Assembly (NCBI RefSeq): GCF_003253745.1
Contig: NZ_MZXV01000027.1
Coordinates: 124,001-188,000, forward strand
Direction of reading: 5' to 3'
Length of the DNA stretch: 64,000 nucleotides
Source of the DNA: Mesorhizobium kowhaii
GTDB lineage: Bacteria; Pseudomonadota; Alphaproteobacteria; Rhizobiales; Rhizobiaceae
Shown: positions 17,943 through 27,152 of the stretch, piece after piece
Position numbering within the stretch: position 1 is the first letter of the stretch
Layout of the letters: every line of letters begins with the position of its first letter
Position numbers and translations under genes: made by a program
The notes under the pieces: generated by a model
What the model saw: the letters and a program-made list of their open reading frames with translations, nothing else
Database searches by the model: none
Told to the model about the DNA's origin: nothing

Positions 17943-17980
17943 GGCCGCACCACCCAGTCCGAGGCTGGTGCGGCCTTTTT
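17943..17980 (+). terminator. Rho-independent terminator with T-run on the plus strand
   Basis: GGCCGCACCA, 13-nt loop, TGGTGCGGCC, then TTTTT: a strong 10-bp stem. It reads as a plus-strand terminator although both flanking genes are on the minus strand. It lies 32 bp downstream of the ABC ATPase stop and may also act for that operon. Confidence 0.6.
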
Positions 17981-18011
17981 CGCCAAAGCCGCCGGCTAGG
18001 TCCCGGCATCA

Positions 18012-19091
18012 TCACGATGCCACTCCCGCCGCCGGGATAAGCCAGCCGGACTTTATGCACAGGCGTGCCTGGGCCCCGACCTCCAACATGACTGGATCGG
18101 GCTGCTCGAAATGCAAAGTGAGATCGGGGCCAGCGGAAGACGTGAACTCGATGCGCGCCGCACCACCCTGGTAGATCACCCGCTTGACTAGGCCGTCGAG
18201 GCCGGGGCCGTCAGGCGACACGTCAAGGTCCGCTGACCGGCAGCAAATCCTGGCGCCGGCGCGCGGCCGCTCGCCTGGCCGGCAGCGGACCAACAGCTCA
18301 GTGCCGAGAACCCGCACCTTGCAGTGGCCGGCCACCTCTGCGCTCAGCACATCGGCTGGCAGCAAAATCCCTTGCGAAATGAAGGATGCCACCATCTCAT
18401 TTGCCGGCTCATGATAGAGCTCGCGCGGCGTCGCGAGCTGCGCCAGCCGTCCGTGATCCATCACCGCGATCCGATCGGCCAGCGCCATCGCTTCGGCCTG
18501 ATCATGGGTGATGTAGACGATGGTCGTGCCCGTGCGCTTGTGAAAGGCGGCGAACTCGTCTTCCATCGAGGCCCTCAAATGCACATCCAGATTGGCCAGC
18601 GGCTCGTCGAACAGCACCAGCGACGGCGCGGCGACAAGGCAACGCGCCAAGGCCACTCGCTGACGCTGGCCGCCTGAGAGATTGGCCGGCCTGCGGTCAC
18701 CCAGCCCCTGCAGATTGACCAAGGCGAGGGCGTCGGCAACCTTCTGGCGCGCGACGGCCTTATCCAGTTTCGCCACCTTCAACGAATAGCCGATGTTCTC
18801 GGCGACCGTCATGTGTGGCCACAGCGCGTAGTTCTGGAAGACGATGCCGACCCGCCGCTTTTCCGGCGCAACGCTGCCGCCCTTGCCCGATACGACCTCG
18901 CTGCCGATGCGGATCTCGCCGGAGGTGACTTTCTCGAACCCGGCGACGAGCCGCAGCAAGGTCGTCTTGCCGCAGCCGGAGGGCCCGAGCACCGCCAGGA
19001 ACTCACCGTCGCCGACATCGATCGATACATCCTTGACCGCGTCGAAGTCGGCAAAACTCTTGGTCACGTGATCCAGGGTCAATCGCGCCAT
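18012..19091 (-). CDS. ABC transporter ATP-binding protein (FbpC/PotA-like)
   Basis: A 359-residue ATPase: Walker A GPSGCGKTTLL, Q-loop VFQNYALWPHMTV, signature LSGGQRQRVALARCL, Walker B LVLFDEPLANLD, and the switch His in YITHDQAEA. The last ~110 residues form a TOBE-type regulatory domain. It starts at ATG 19091, overlapping the permease gene by 13 bp, and energises that permease. Gene order and partner types suggest ferric iron or phosphonate-type import rather than sugars. It is the last gene of the operon. Confidence 0.9.
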   Translation of the reverse strand: MARLTLDHVTKSFADFDAVKDVSIDVGDGEFLAVLGPSGCGKTTLLRLVAGFEKVTSGEIRIGSEVVSGKGGSVAPEKRRVGIVFQNYALWPHMTVAENIGYSLKVAKLDKAVARQKVADALALVNLQGLGDRRPANLSGGQRQRVALARCLVAAPSLVLFDEPLANLDVHLRASMEDEFAAFHKRTGTTIVYITHDQAEAMALADRIAVMDHGRLAQLATPRELYHEPANEMVASFISQGILLPADVLSAEVAGHCKVRVLGTELLVRCRPGERPRAGARICCRSADLDVSPDGPGLDGLVKRVIYQGGAARIEFTSSAGPDLTLHFEQPDPVMLEVGAQARLCIKSGWLIPAAGVAS

Positions 19092-20782
19092 GGCAGCACT
19101 CCGCTGGGCAGGTGAGCGGCAAGCATATTGGTCACCAGCATCAGCACGAAGGTGACTGCCACAGTGATGACGGACATCGCCGCCGCGTAGTTGGAATCGC
19201 CGCCCTGCTCGAAGGAGAACATCACAACGCCGATCGTTTCCGACCCTGACGACCACAGCAGCGCCGAAACGGTGAGCTCGCTGAGTGCCGTCATGAAGAT
19301 CAGCAGGCCGCCGGCGATTGCCGCCGGTGCCACGAGCGGAAAGATGATCGTGCGCATGCGCATGAACAGCCCGGCGCCCGCCACCTGCGCCGCTTCCTCC
19401 AGCGCCCGGTCGATCTGGTGATAGCCGCTGATGGTCGGCCGCAGCGCCAGCACCAGGAAACGAGCGAGGTAGGCATAGAGAATGATCCAGACCGTGTTGT
19501 AGAGCTGGATGCCGGTCAGCGGAATCGGCCGCAGGAACAGGAGCAGCGAGGCGATCGCCAGCACCACGCCGGGCAAGGCGTAGGGCAGTTCGACCGACAG
19601 GTTGAGCAGCCGCACCCAACGCTGCTTGCCCCAGGCAATGAGGTAGCCGATCGGCACGGCAACTAGGACAGCGAAGAAGGCGGCCGCGATCGACAGCCAG
19701 AAGCTGTTGAAGAAGGCGCGGCTGGCCGCGTCATGCTCGAACAGCACGAAGCGGTAATTGTCGAGCGTTGCCGTCTTGGCGGTAAGGGCAATGCCGTAGC
19801 CCGGCACCAGCGATGCCAGCACCAGTCCGAACAACGGCAGCAACAGCACCACCACGATGAGCAGCCACATGCCGGCCTGAACGGCGGGCCGCCAGCGGCC
19901 GAGCTCGTAGGGCTCGGCCGGCAGCGAGGTCGAGCTGATGCGATAGTCGCGGCGGCGGCTCATGACCTCCTGGGCGAGAATACCAGCCATGGCGATGACC
20001 CCGATCAGCACCGACAGGAATGCGGCTTCGCCAAGCACCGCCGGACCGCCGCCGGCCAGCCGCTGATAGATCAGCGTCGGCAGCACGAGATAATTGGCGG
20101 GAATGCCGAGAAAGGCGGGAATGCCGAAATTGCCGACGCAGGACACGAAGGCGAGTGCCGCGGCCGCCATGATCGACGGCGTCATCAAAGGTAGCACGAT
20201 GGTGACCAGCACGGTGAACCAGCCGGCGCCGCCGGCCCGCGCCGCCTCGACCAGCTCGCGCGGCAACTTGCGCAGGCCGGCGCGTACCAGCAGGAAGACC
20301 AGCGGGCCGTACTGCACGCCGAGCAGCAGGATGATGCCTGAGGTGGAATAGAGCGGATTTTTGGTGCCGAGCGGCGGTGCTGCGCCGATTAGCTTGAGGA
20401 ACGGGCTTGCCGGGCCGAACAATTGCAGCCAGGCGAGCGCAGTCACCTGCGGCGCGATCATCAGCGGCATGACGTAGCAAAGCACCAGGGCGCTGCGGCC
20501 GCGTATGTCGGTCAGCGTGACGAGGACAGCCACCAGCGTTCCCGACAGCACCGCAAGCAAGGTGCCGCCAACGCCGACGACCAGTGTGTGCCAGGTCGCG
20601 ATCCAGGTCGCAGGGCTTCTCAACCCGGCCTCTATCGCCATGCCGGAGAAAGTGCCGCCGGGGGCCACGATCTCCTTGATGAGGCGCAGCATCGGCAGCA
20701 AGGAAAGCAGGACGATGACGACGGCCACCGCCGCAGTCAGGACCATTTCCTGGCCCAGACTTTCCCTGATCCGTGTTGACAT
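19079..20782 (-). CDS. ABC transporter permease, fused double-domain (FbpB-like)
   Basis: A 567-residue protein with two BPD_transp_1 domains in one chain, about 12 membrane helices. EAA-type loops are visible in ELVEAARAGGAGWFTVLVTI (first half) and RALEEAAQVAGAGLFMRMRT (second half). This fused layout is typical of FbpB/SfuB-type ferric iron permeases and some phosphonate systems. It lies 71 bp downstream of the disrupted binding-protein gene and overlaps the ATPase gene. Confidence 0.9.
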   Translation of the reverse strand: MSTRIRESLGQEMVLTAAVAVVIVLLSLLPMLRLIKEIVAPGGTFSGMAIEAGLRSPATWIATWHTLVVGVGGTLLAVLSGTLVAVLVTLTDIRGRSALVLCYVMPLMIAPQVTALAWLQLFGPASPFLKLIGAAPPLGTKNPLYSTSGIILLLGVQYGPLVFLLVRAGLRKLPRELVEAARAGGAGWFTVLVTIVLPLMTPSIMAAAALAFVSCVGNFGIPAFLGIPANYLVLPTLIYQRLAGGGPAVLGEAAFLSVLIGVIAMAGILAQEVMSRRRDYRISSTSLPAEPYELGRWRPAVQAGMWLLIVVVLLLPLFGLVLASLVPGYGIALTAKTATLDNYRFVLFEHDAASRAFFNSFWLSIAAAFFAVLVAVPIGYLIAWGKQRWVRLLNLSVELPYALPGVVLAIASLLLFLRPIPLTGIQLYNTVWIILYAYLARFLVLALRPTISGYHQIDRALEEAAQVAGAGLFMRMRTIIFPLVAPAAIAGGLLIFMTALSELTVSALLWSSGSETIGVVMFSFEQGGDSNYAAAMSVITVAVTFVLMLVTNMLAAHLPSGVLPWRD

Positions 20783-20853
20783 AATTGCGTTTCCTGAGAT
20801 CGATCAGCGGACCGGGATGCCGTCGAGACGGCACCCCGCCGCGATTGTCGGGC

Positions 20854-21840
20854 TCAGCCGCCGAACAGTTCCGAGAACTTCGCCTTGTCGGCGTCGGTCG
20901 TGGCGACGATCGCCTTGGTGTCGAACGGCATCACCTTGATCTTGACGCCTTCCGGCATCCATTCGGGGCGGCCGACCGAGGCGCGTGCCGGCAGATAGCC
21001 CATGGACAGCGCCAGCTTCTGGCCTTCATCCGAAAGAATAAAGTCGACGAACTTCCTGGCGCCGTCAACATTCTTGGAGGTCTTCATGATCGCCACCGGT
21101 TCGGTCACCGCCGGCACGCCCTCGGACGGGAACACGAATTCGACCGGCGAGCCCTTCTTCTTGGCGTTCATCGCCATGAAGTCGACCAGGATGCCATAGG
21201 GCTTCTCGCCGCTCGCCACCGACTTCAGCACGGCGCCGTTGCCGCGCACGCTGACGGTGTTGTTGGTCTTCAGCTTCTGGAAGAAGTCTCAGCCATAATT
21301 GGTGTCGCCGACGAAGCCGGAGAGCAGATAGGCGGCCGCACCCGAATAGAGCGGGCTCGGCATGACCAGGCCATCGGCATAGGCCGGCTTGGCGAGATCG
21401 GCCCAATGCGCGGGCTTCTCAGTCGCTGCGGTGTTGTAGACAATGCCGGTGGTGATCAGCTTGCTGCCGAAATAGGTCTTGTCGGCGTCATAAGCATCCG
21501 CCTCGATGCCATCGAGCTTCGCCTCGGGATAAGGCAGCAGCCGGCCGTCCTTCTTCAACAGCTCCATGCTGACCGCGTCGGCGATCAGAAGCACGTCGGG
21601 TTGCGGGCTGCCGGCGGCGAATTCGGCTGCCATCTTGGTCAGGATGTCGCTCGTTCCCGAGCGATAGATGGTCACGTCGATACCGGGCTGCGCTTTCTTG
21701 AAGGCATCCACAGTCTTGGCCGCATCGGCCTCCGGCTGGGATGTGTAGAGCGTCAGTGTTTCAGCACCGGCGACGCCGGCAAACAAAGTTGCGGCGAGCG
21801 CAAGCTGGCTGGCCAGCAGCTTGATGAATAGCGTCTTCAT
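20854..21840 (-). pseudogene. ABC transporter substrate-binding protein gene with in-frame stop (Trp184 to TGA)
   Basis: The full frame would encode 328 residues. The start is clear: MKTLFIKLLASQLALAATLF with cleavage after GVAGA, then ETLTLYTSQPEADAAKTV, typical of FbpA-like extracellular solute-binding proteins. A TGA at 21289-21291 interrupts the frame at codon 184, after FVGDTNYG; the following codons (DFFQKLKTNNTVSV) continue in the same frame to the normal C-terminus, with no frameshift. One base (TGG to TGA) accounts for the break. The transporter would be unable to capture substrate unless the stop is a sequence error. The permease and ATPase genes downstream are intact. Confidence 0.85.
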
Positions 21841-22053
21841 GAGACCTCCTGTCTTGTCTGTGCATGAGCGGTCCGGCGTCCTGGCCGGTTCCCGTCTCCC
21901 TCCCTGCACGGCGCATATGACTGGTGGATGACAGCGCGCATGCCCGGCCCGATCAGGCGGCAGCTTCGCGCGAAATGCTCTCGCAGCACAACGATACGGG
22001 CCCGCGGAACCAGTGTTCCACGAGCCTATAGCCACCCTTGGGCTGGCTGCGAC

Positions 22054-22071
22054 CCTTCGGGGACCCGAAGG
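22054..22071. terminator. Perfect hairpin downstream of the E2 gene
   Basis: CCTTCGGG-GA-CCCGAAGG, an 8-bp perfect palindrome 20 bp past the E2 stop codon. There is no T-run, so it may stabilise the mRNA or be a weak terminator. Confidence 0.35.
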
Positions 22072-22091
22072 CTTCGGCGCTTCGACCGGCC

Positions 22092-23453
22092 CTAGACCAG
22101 CATGCCCATCGGGTTCTCGATCAGCCGTTTGAAGGCGACCAGCAATTCGGCACCCAGCGCTCCGTCGACGGCGCGATGGTCGGTCGACAGCGTCACCGAC
22201 ATCACGGTGGCTATTCTGATCTCGCCGTTCTTGACCACCGCCCGCTCCTCGCCGGCGCCAACCGCGAGGATCGTCGCATGCGGTGGGTTGATGACGGCGG
22301 CAAAGTCCTTGATGCCGAACATGCCGAGGTTGGACACCGCCGTGGTGCCGCCCTGATACTCTTCCGGCTTCAGCTTGCGGCTGCGCGCCCGGCTGGTCAG
22401 GTCCTTCATCTCGTTGGAGATGGTGGACAGCGTCTTTTCGTCCGCCTTGCGGATGATCGGCGTGATCAGGCCGCCCGGGATCGACACCGCAACGCCGACA
22501 TCGGCATGCTTGTGCTTGACCATGGCGCTTTCGGTCCATGACGCATTGGCATCCGGCACCGCCTTCAGCGCCATGGCCATTGCCTTGATCACCAGGTCGT
22601 TGACCGACAGTTTGTAGGCGGGTGCATCACCCTTGTCGGTCTTCTTCATCGGCGCCGCGGCATTGATCTGCGTGCGCAATGCCAGCAGCGCATCGAGTTC
22701 GCAGTCGAGCGTCAGGTAGAAATGCGGGATGGTGGTCTTGGCCTCGACCAGGCGGCGCGCGATGGTCTTGCGCATGTTGTCGTGCGGGACGAGTTCATAG
22801 GAGCCTTGCTCGAACAGTTTCAGCACCTGCTCGTCCGACATCGCCTTCACCGGCGCGGCAGGAGCAGCAGCCGGAGCCCCAGTGGGGGCTGCCTTGGCTG
22901 CAGGCTTGGCGCCGCCACCGGCAATCGCCGCGTCGACGTCGGCCTTCACCACCCGGCCGTGCGGGCCAGTTCCGGTCACGGCAGACACATCGACGCCGGC
23001 TTCCTTGGCGAGACGGCGAGCGAGTGGTGTTGCGCGCGCGACCGACGGCGATTGGCCGATCTCCCCTCTTGTGGGGGAGATGCCCGGCAGGGCAGAGGGG
23101 GGCGCGACAGAATGAGACGTCGGCGGGACAGCGCCCCCCTCTGTCGACTTCGTCGACATCTCCCCCATGGGTGGGGAGATTGGAGCCCTGTCCACCTTAT
23201 CCCCATAGGCTTCGCCGTCGGCGTAGATCCAGGCAACCGCGGCACCAACCGCAATGTCGATCCCCTCTTTGCCGGTGACATCGCGCAGCACGCCGCTGGC
23301 CGGCGCGTCGATCTCCATTGCCGCCTTGTCGGTCTCGATCTCGAACAGCACATCGCCCTTGTTGACCCTGGCGCCTTCCTCGGCGAACCAGCGCGAGATC
23401 TGTCCGGTCGCCATGTCCATGTCGACCTTGGGAAGAATGACTTCGGTCGGCAT
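22092..23453 (-). CDS. Dihydrolipoamide acetyltransferase-type E2 component
   Basis: A 453-residue E2 enzyme. The lipoyl domain occupies residues 1-80, with the lipoylated Lys in EIETDKAAMEID. The peripheral subunit-binding domain is at about 140-175 (ATPLARRLAKEAGVDVSAVTG). The acyltransferase core begins near 225 and ends with the catalytic STDHRAVDGALGAELL. It transfers acyl groups from E1 to CoA. Residues about 90-137, between the lipoyl and binding domains, are encoded by a palindromic intergenic-type repeat that has entered the gene in frame. It is last in the operon after E1-alpha and E1-beta; no E3 (lipoamide dehydrogenase) gene is in the window. Confidence 0.92.
   Translation of the reverse strand: MPTEVILPKVDMDMATGQISRWFAEEGARVNKGDVLFEIETDKAAMEIDAPASGVLRDVTGKEGIDIAVGAAVAWIYADGEAYGDKVDRAPISPPMGEMSTKSTEGGAVPPTSHSVAPPSALPGISPTRGEIGQSPSVARATPLARRLAKEAGVDVSAVTGTGPHGRVVKADVDAAIAGGGAKPAAKAAPTGAPAAAPAAPVKAMSDEQVLKLFEQGSYELVPHDNMRKTIARRLVEAKTTIPHFYLTLDCELDALLALRTQINAAAPMKKTDKGDAPAYKLSVNDLVIKAMAMALKAVPDANASWTESAMVKHKHADVGVAVSIPGGLITPIIRKADEKTLSTISNEMKDLTSRARSRKLKPEEYQGGTTAVSNLGMFGIKDFAAVINPPHATILAVGAGEERAVVKNGEIRIATVMSVTLSTDHRAVDGALGAELLVAFKRLIENPMGMLV
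23056..23183. repeat. Palindromic repeat element inserted in frame in the E2 coding region
   Basis: The element has outer hairpins (ATCTCCCC with GGGGGAGAT, and ATCTCCCCC with TGGGGAGAT) and a central pair of arms, GGCAGAGGGGGGCGC (23091-23105) and GCGCCCCCCTCTGTC (23131-23145). The ends CCGATCTCCCC and GGGGAGATTGG are themselves inverted copies. Such elements are normally intergenic in rhizobia. Here it encodes a Pro/Ser/Gly-rich linker without breaking the frame. Confidence 0.8.
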
Positions 23454-23456
23454 TGG

Positions 23457-24454
23457 TCAGCGAACCCCTCTCACGAGGTCACGCGCGGCCGCGATGATGT
23501 CGGGAACCTGCGGCACAACAGCCTTTTCCAGCTCCGGATTGTAGGGGATTGGCGTCTCGGCGCCGCCCAGCCGCACGATCGGCGCGTCGAGATAATCGAA
23601 CGCCTCGCTCTCGGCGATCATGGCGCTGACCTCGGCACCGATGCCCAGCGTCTTGACCGCTTCGTAGACGCACATCAGCCGCGACGTCTTCTTGACGCTG
23701 TCGATGACGGTCTGCTTGTCCATCGGCCGGATGGTCCGGAGATCGACGACTTCGATGTCGATGCCTTCGGCTTCCAGGGCGGCCGCAGCGTCAAGCGCCT
23801 TGTGCACCATGATCGAGGTGGCGACGACGGTCAGGTCGCGGCCCTCGCGGCGGACATCGGCCTTGCCGATCGGCACCGTGTAAAAGCCCTCGGGCACCGG
23901 GCCCTTCATCTTGTAGAGCAGCTTGTGTTCGAAGATCATCACCGGATCGGGATCGGCGACCGCCGCCAGCAGCATGCCCTTGGCATCGTATGGCGTCGCC
24001 GGCTGGATGACCTTGAGGCCCGGCACATGGCCGAGCCAGGCCTCGAGGCTCTGGCTGTGCTGGGCGGCGGCACCAGTGCCGGAACCAGCGGGAAAGCGCA
24101 TCACCACCGGGACCGAAACCTCGCCGCCCAGCATGAAGCGCATCTTGGCCGCCTGGTTGACGATCTGCTCCATGGCCAGCGTGGCGAAATCGGAGAACTG
24201 GAACTCGAAGATCGGCCGCATGCCGGTGAGAGCGGCGCCGACCGCCACGCCCGCGCCGCCCAGTTCCGAGATCGGCGTGTCGATCACCCGCTCGGTGCCG
24301 AAGCGATCGACCAGATCGCCGGTGACCTGAAAGGCGCCGCCATAGACGCCGATATCCTCGCCCATCAGGAAGACGCGTTCGTCCATGTCCATGGCAATCG
24401 CCATGGCTTCCTGGATCGCCTGGGCGTAGCTCAGTTCACGCACCATCGCGTCCA

Positions 24455-24458
<4 letters not shown>
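23457..24458 (-). CDS. 2-oxoacid/acetoin dehydrogenase-type E1 beta subunit
   Basis: A 333-residue transketolase-type beta chain. It shows [18 protein letters not shown] near the start, [18 protein letters not shown], and the [20 protein letters not shown] segment with the conserved HSQ. The C-terminal transketolase domain begins near 200 ([17 protein letters not shown]). It pairs with the alpha subunit to form the TPP-dependent decarboxylase. Its start overlaps the alpha stop by 4 bp (ATGA), indicating coupled translation, and E2 follows after 3 bp. Confidence 0.92.
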
Positions 24459-25483
<1,025 letters not shown>

Positions 25484-25485
25484 GA

Positions 25486-26823
25486 TCAGGCTCCCACGGA
25501 CCCGTAGACGAGCTTGTCCTGGCGGGCGCGCAGTTCGGCGATCTTGGAGCCCGGCACGGGAGCGGCATTCGCATAGGTGATGAGCTCGCCCTTCTTGATC
25601 GGCTGGGTCACCGAGCCGCCCTGCAGCAGGCCGCAGGGAATGGCCTTGGCGGCACGCGCTTCCGGCGACGTCATGATCCAGGCGCGGTAGCAATATTCGC
25701 CGATCGCATCGAGCTTCTCGCCCGGCTTCATGTCCTTCTTGGCCACCGCGCAGACTTCGGCGGTCGGCTTGGCCAGCGGCACCATGTCGGCCTTGCCGTA
25801 GAGCACGACGCGCGCGCAGGTCAGCGGCACTTCGAGCGAGGTCAAATGATAGGGGCGGTGGAAGGTGAAGTACGGGCCCTTGCCCATCTTCAGATCTTCC
25901 ATGCGCTCCGAGATGCGCGGATGCGACATGTCGGCGACGACGAAGACGCCGGGCGCGACACCCTTGCCAATCGAGTAGTCGACCACGCCGACCTTCGACA
26001 GCACGCCGCCGTCCTTTTGCGGCACCAGAACCTTGGACAGTTCGCCAAGCGTCGCCGCCGGCCCGTGCATGCCGGGCTTGTCGGGAACCAGCCCGGTGGC
26101 GTTGGCGATCGCCGCCATCTCGACCATGGTCTTGGAGCCGTCGACGAATTCGACCAGCATGCGCACATTCATGTGCCGGCGCTTGGCTTCTTCCTCATAG
26201 TCGGGGGGCGTGGCGTCGATGTTGAGCGGATTGTTCTTGCCCTTGCCGGCGGCGACGATCGGGTGACCCATCGCCGAGACGAATTCGATCAGCTCCATGC
26301 AGGAGGACGGCTCGTCGCCGGCACCCAGCGAATAGGTGACGCCGAGCCGGTCGGCCTCGCTCTTCAGATAGGCGCCGATGGTGACGTCGGCCTCGACATT
26401 CATCATCACCAGATGCTTGCCATGCTCCATGGCGCGCAGGCCGATCTCGGCGCCGACGGCTGGGACGCCGGTCGCGTCGATGACGACATCGATGAGATCA
26501 TTGTTGATGATCAGGTTGGCGTCATTGGTGACCGCCACCTTACCGGCCTCCATTGCAGCCGTCATCGCCGAAGCGTTCGACACTTCGCGCGCGTGGCCGG
26601 TTTCCTGGAAGGCGATATCCACCGCTCTGCTGGCGGCGGGCAGGTTCAGTTCGGAGATCGCGCCGATCTCGATGCCGGACATATGGGCGACGCGGGTGAC
26701 GATGTCGGTGCCCATCTCGCCGGAGCCGATCAGGCCGATGCGGATGGGCTTGCCCGACCTGGCGCGTTCCTCGAGATCGCGGGCAAGCCCCGTCAGCGAA
26801 ACATTGGAAGCCATACCGCTCAT
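25486..26823 (-). CDS. DRL-family (DXR-like) SAF-domain NAD(P)-dependent oxidoreductase
   Basis: A 445-residue protein. The Rossmann fold starts IRIGLIGSGEMGTDIVTRVA near residue 27 and resembles homoserine dehydrogenase; the middle domain contains DEPSSCMELIEFVSAMGHPI; a SAF-type domain closes the chain (from about 365: VAKKDMKPGEKLDAIGEYCY). This layout is that of the DRL family, first shown in Brucella abortus to make MEP from DXP (the alternative to DXR). Several paralogs of unknown function exist in rhizobia, so MEP synthesis is not assured. It leads the E1/E2 operon, which argues for a catabolic role. Spacing to E1-alpha is 2 bp. Confidence 0.8.
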   Translation of the reverse strand: MSGMASNVSLTGLARDLEERARSGKPIRIGLIGSGEMGTDIVTRVAHMSGIEIGAISELNLPAASRAVDIAFQETGHAREVSNASAMTAAMEAGKVAVTNDANLIINNDLIDVVIDATGVPAVGAEIGLRAMEHGKHLVMMNVEADVTIGAYLKSEADRLGVTYSLGAGDEPSSCMELIEFVSAMGHPIVAAGKGKNNPLNIDATPPDYEEEAKRRHMNVRMLVEFVDGSKTMVEMAAIANATGLVPDKPGMHGPAATLGELSKVLVPQKDGGVLSKVGVVDYSIGKGVAPGVFVVADMSHPRISERMEDLKMGKGPYFTFHRPYHLTSLEVPLTCARVVLYGKADMVPLAKPTAEVCAVAKKDMKPGEKLDAIGEYCYRAWIMTSPEARAAKAIPCGLLQGGSVTQPIKKGELITYANAAPVPGSKIAELRARQDKLVYGSVGA

Positions 26824-27152
26824 TCCTCCGTAGTGCAGGCTCTTTGATTGCTTGACCGGTATTGAACATCTGTATTTCTGTCAAGACTAATGTCCAAATT
26901 TGCATACTTTTAAGGCGCCTGCCGGAAGACGTGTCGTGTCGAAAAAGGAGACGTGGAGGGCTGCAGCCCCTGCAGTCAGCCGATCCGCTTCGACGGTGGC
27001 CTGCGGCCGCCAGATGTGGCTTGCGATGTGAGGGAACGAAGCTGATCCAGGATCGCAGATGTTGAAATCGCTATGAAGACATTGAAATGCCGATCGGCGG
27101 CAGTCCGGAATTCACCCGACTGGTCAGCTGTGAGCCGCCAGCAGCACATCGC
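26824..27152. other. 329-bp intergenic region, promoter of the DRL/E1/E2 operon
   Basis: This region is AT-richer close to the DRL start (26850-26910) and should hold the minus-strand promoter. No clear terminator, palindrome or open frame with a ribosome site was found in the rest. Confidence 0.4.

Noticed and set aside
21289..21291. TGA in the binding-protein gene as selenocysteine or programmed readthrough
   Set aside because: The position is predicted to be Trp, no SECIS-like element was noted, and binding proteins of this family do not use selenocysteine.
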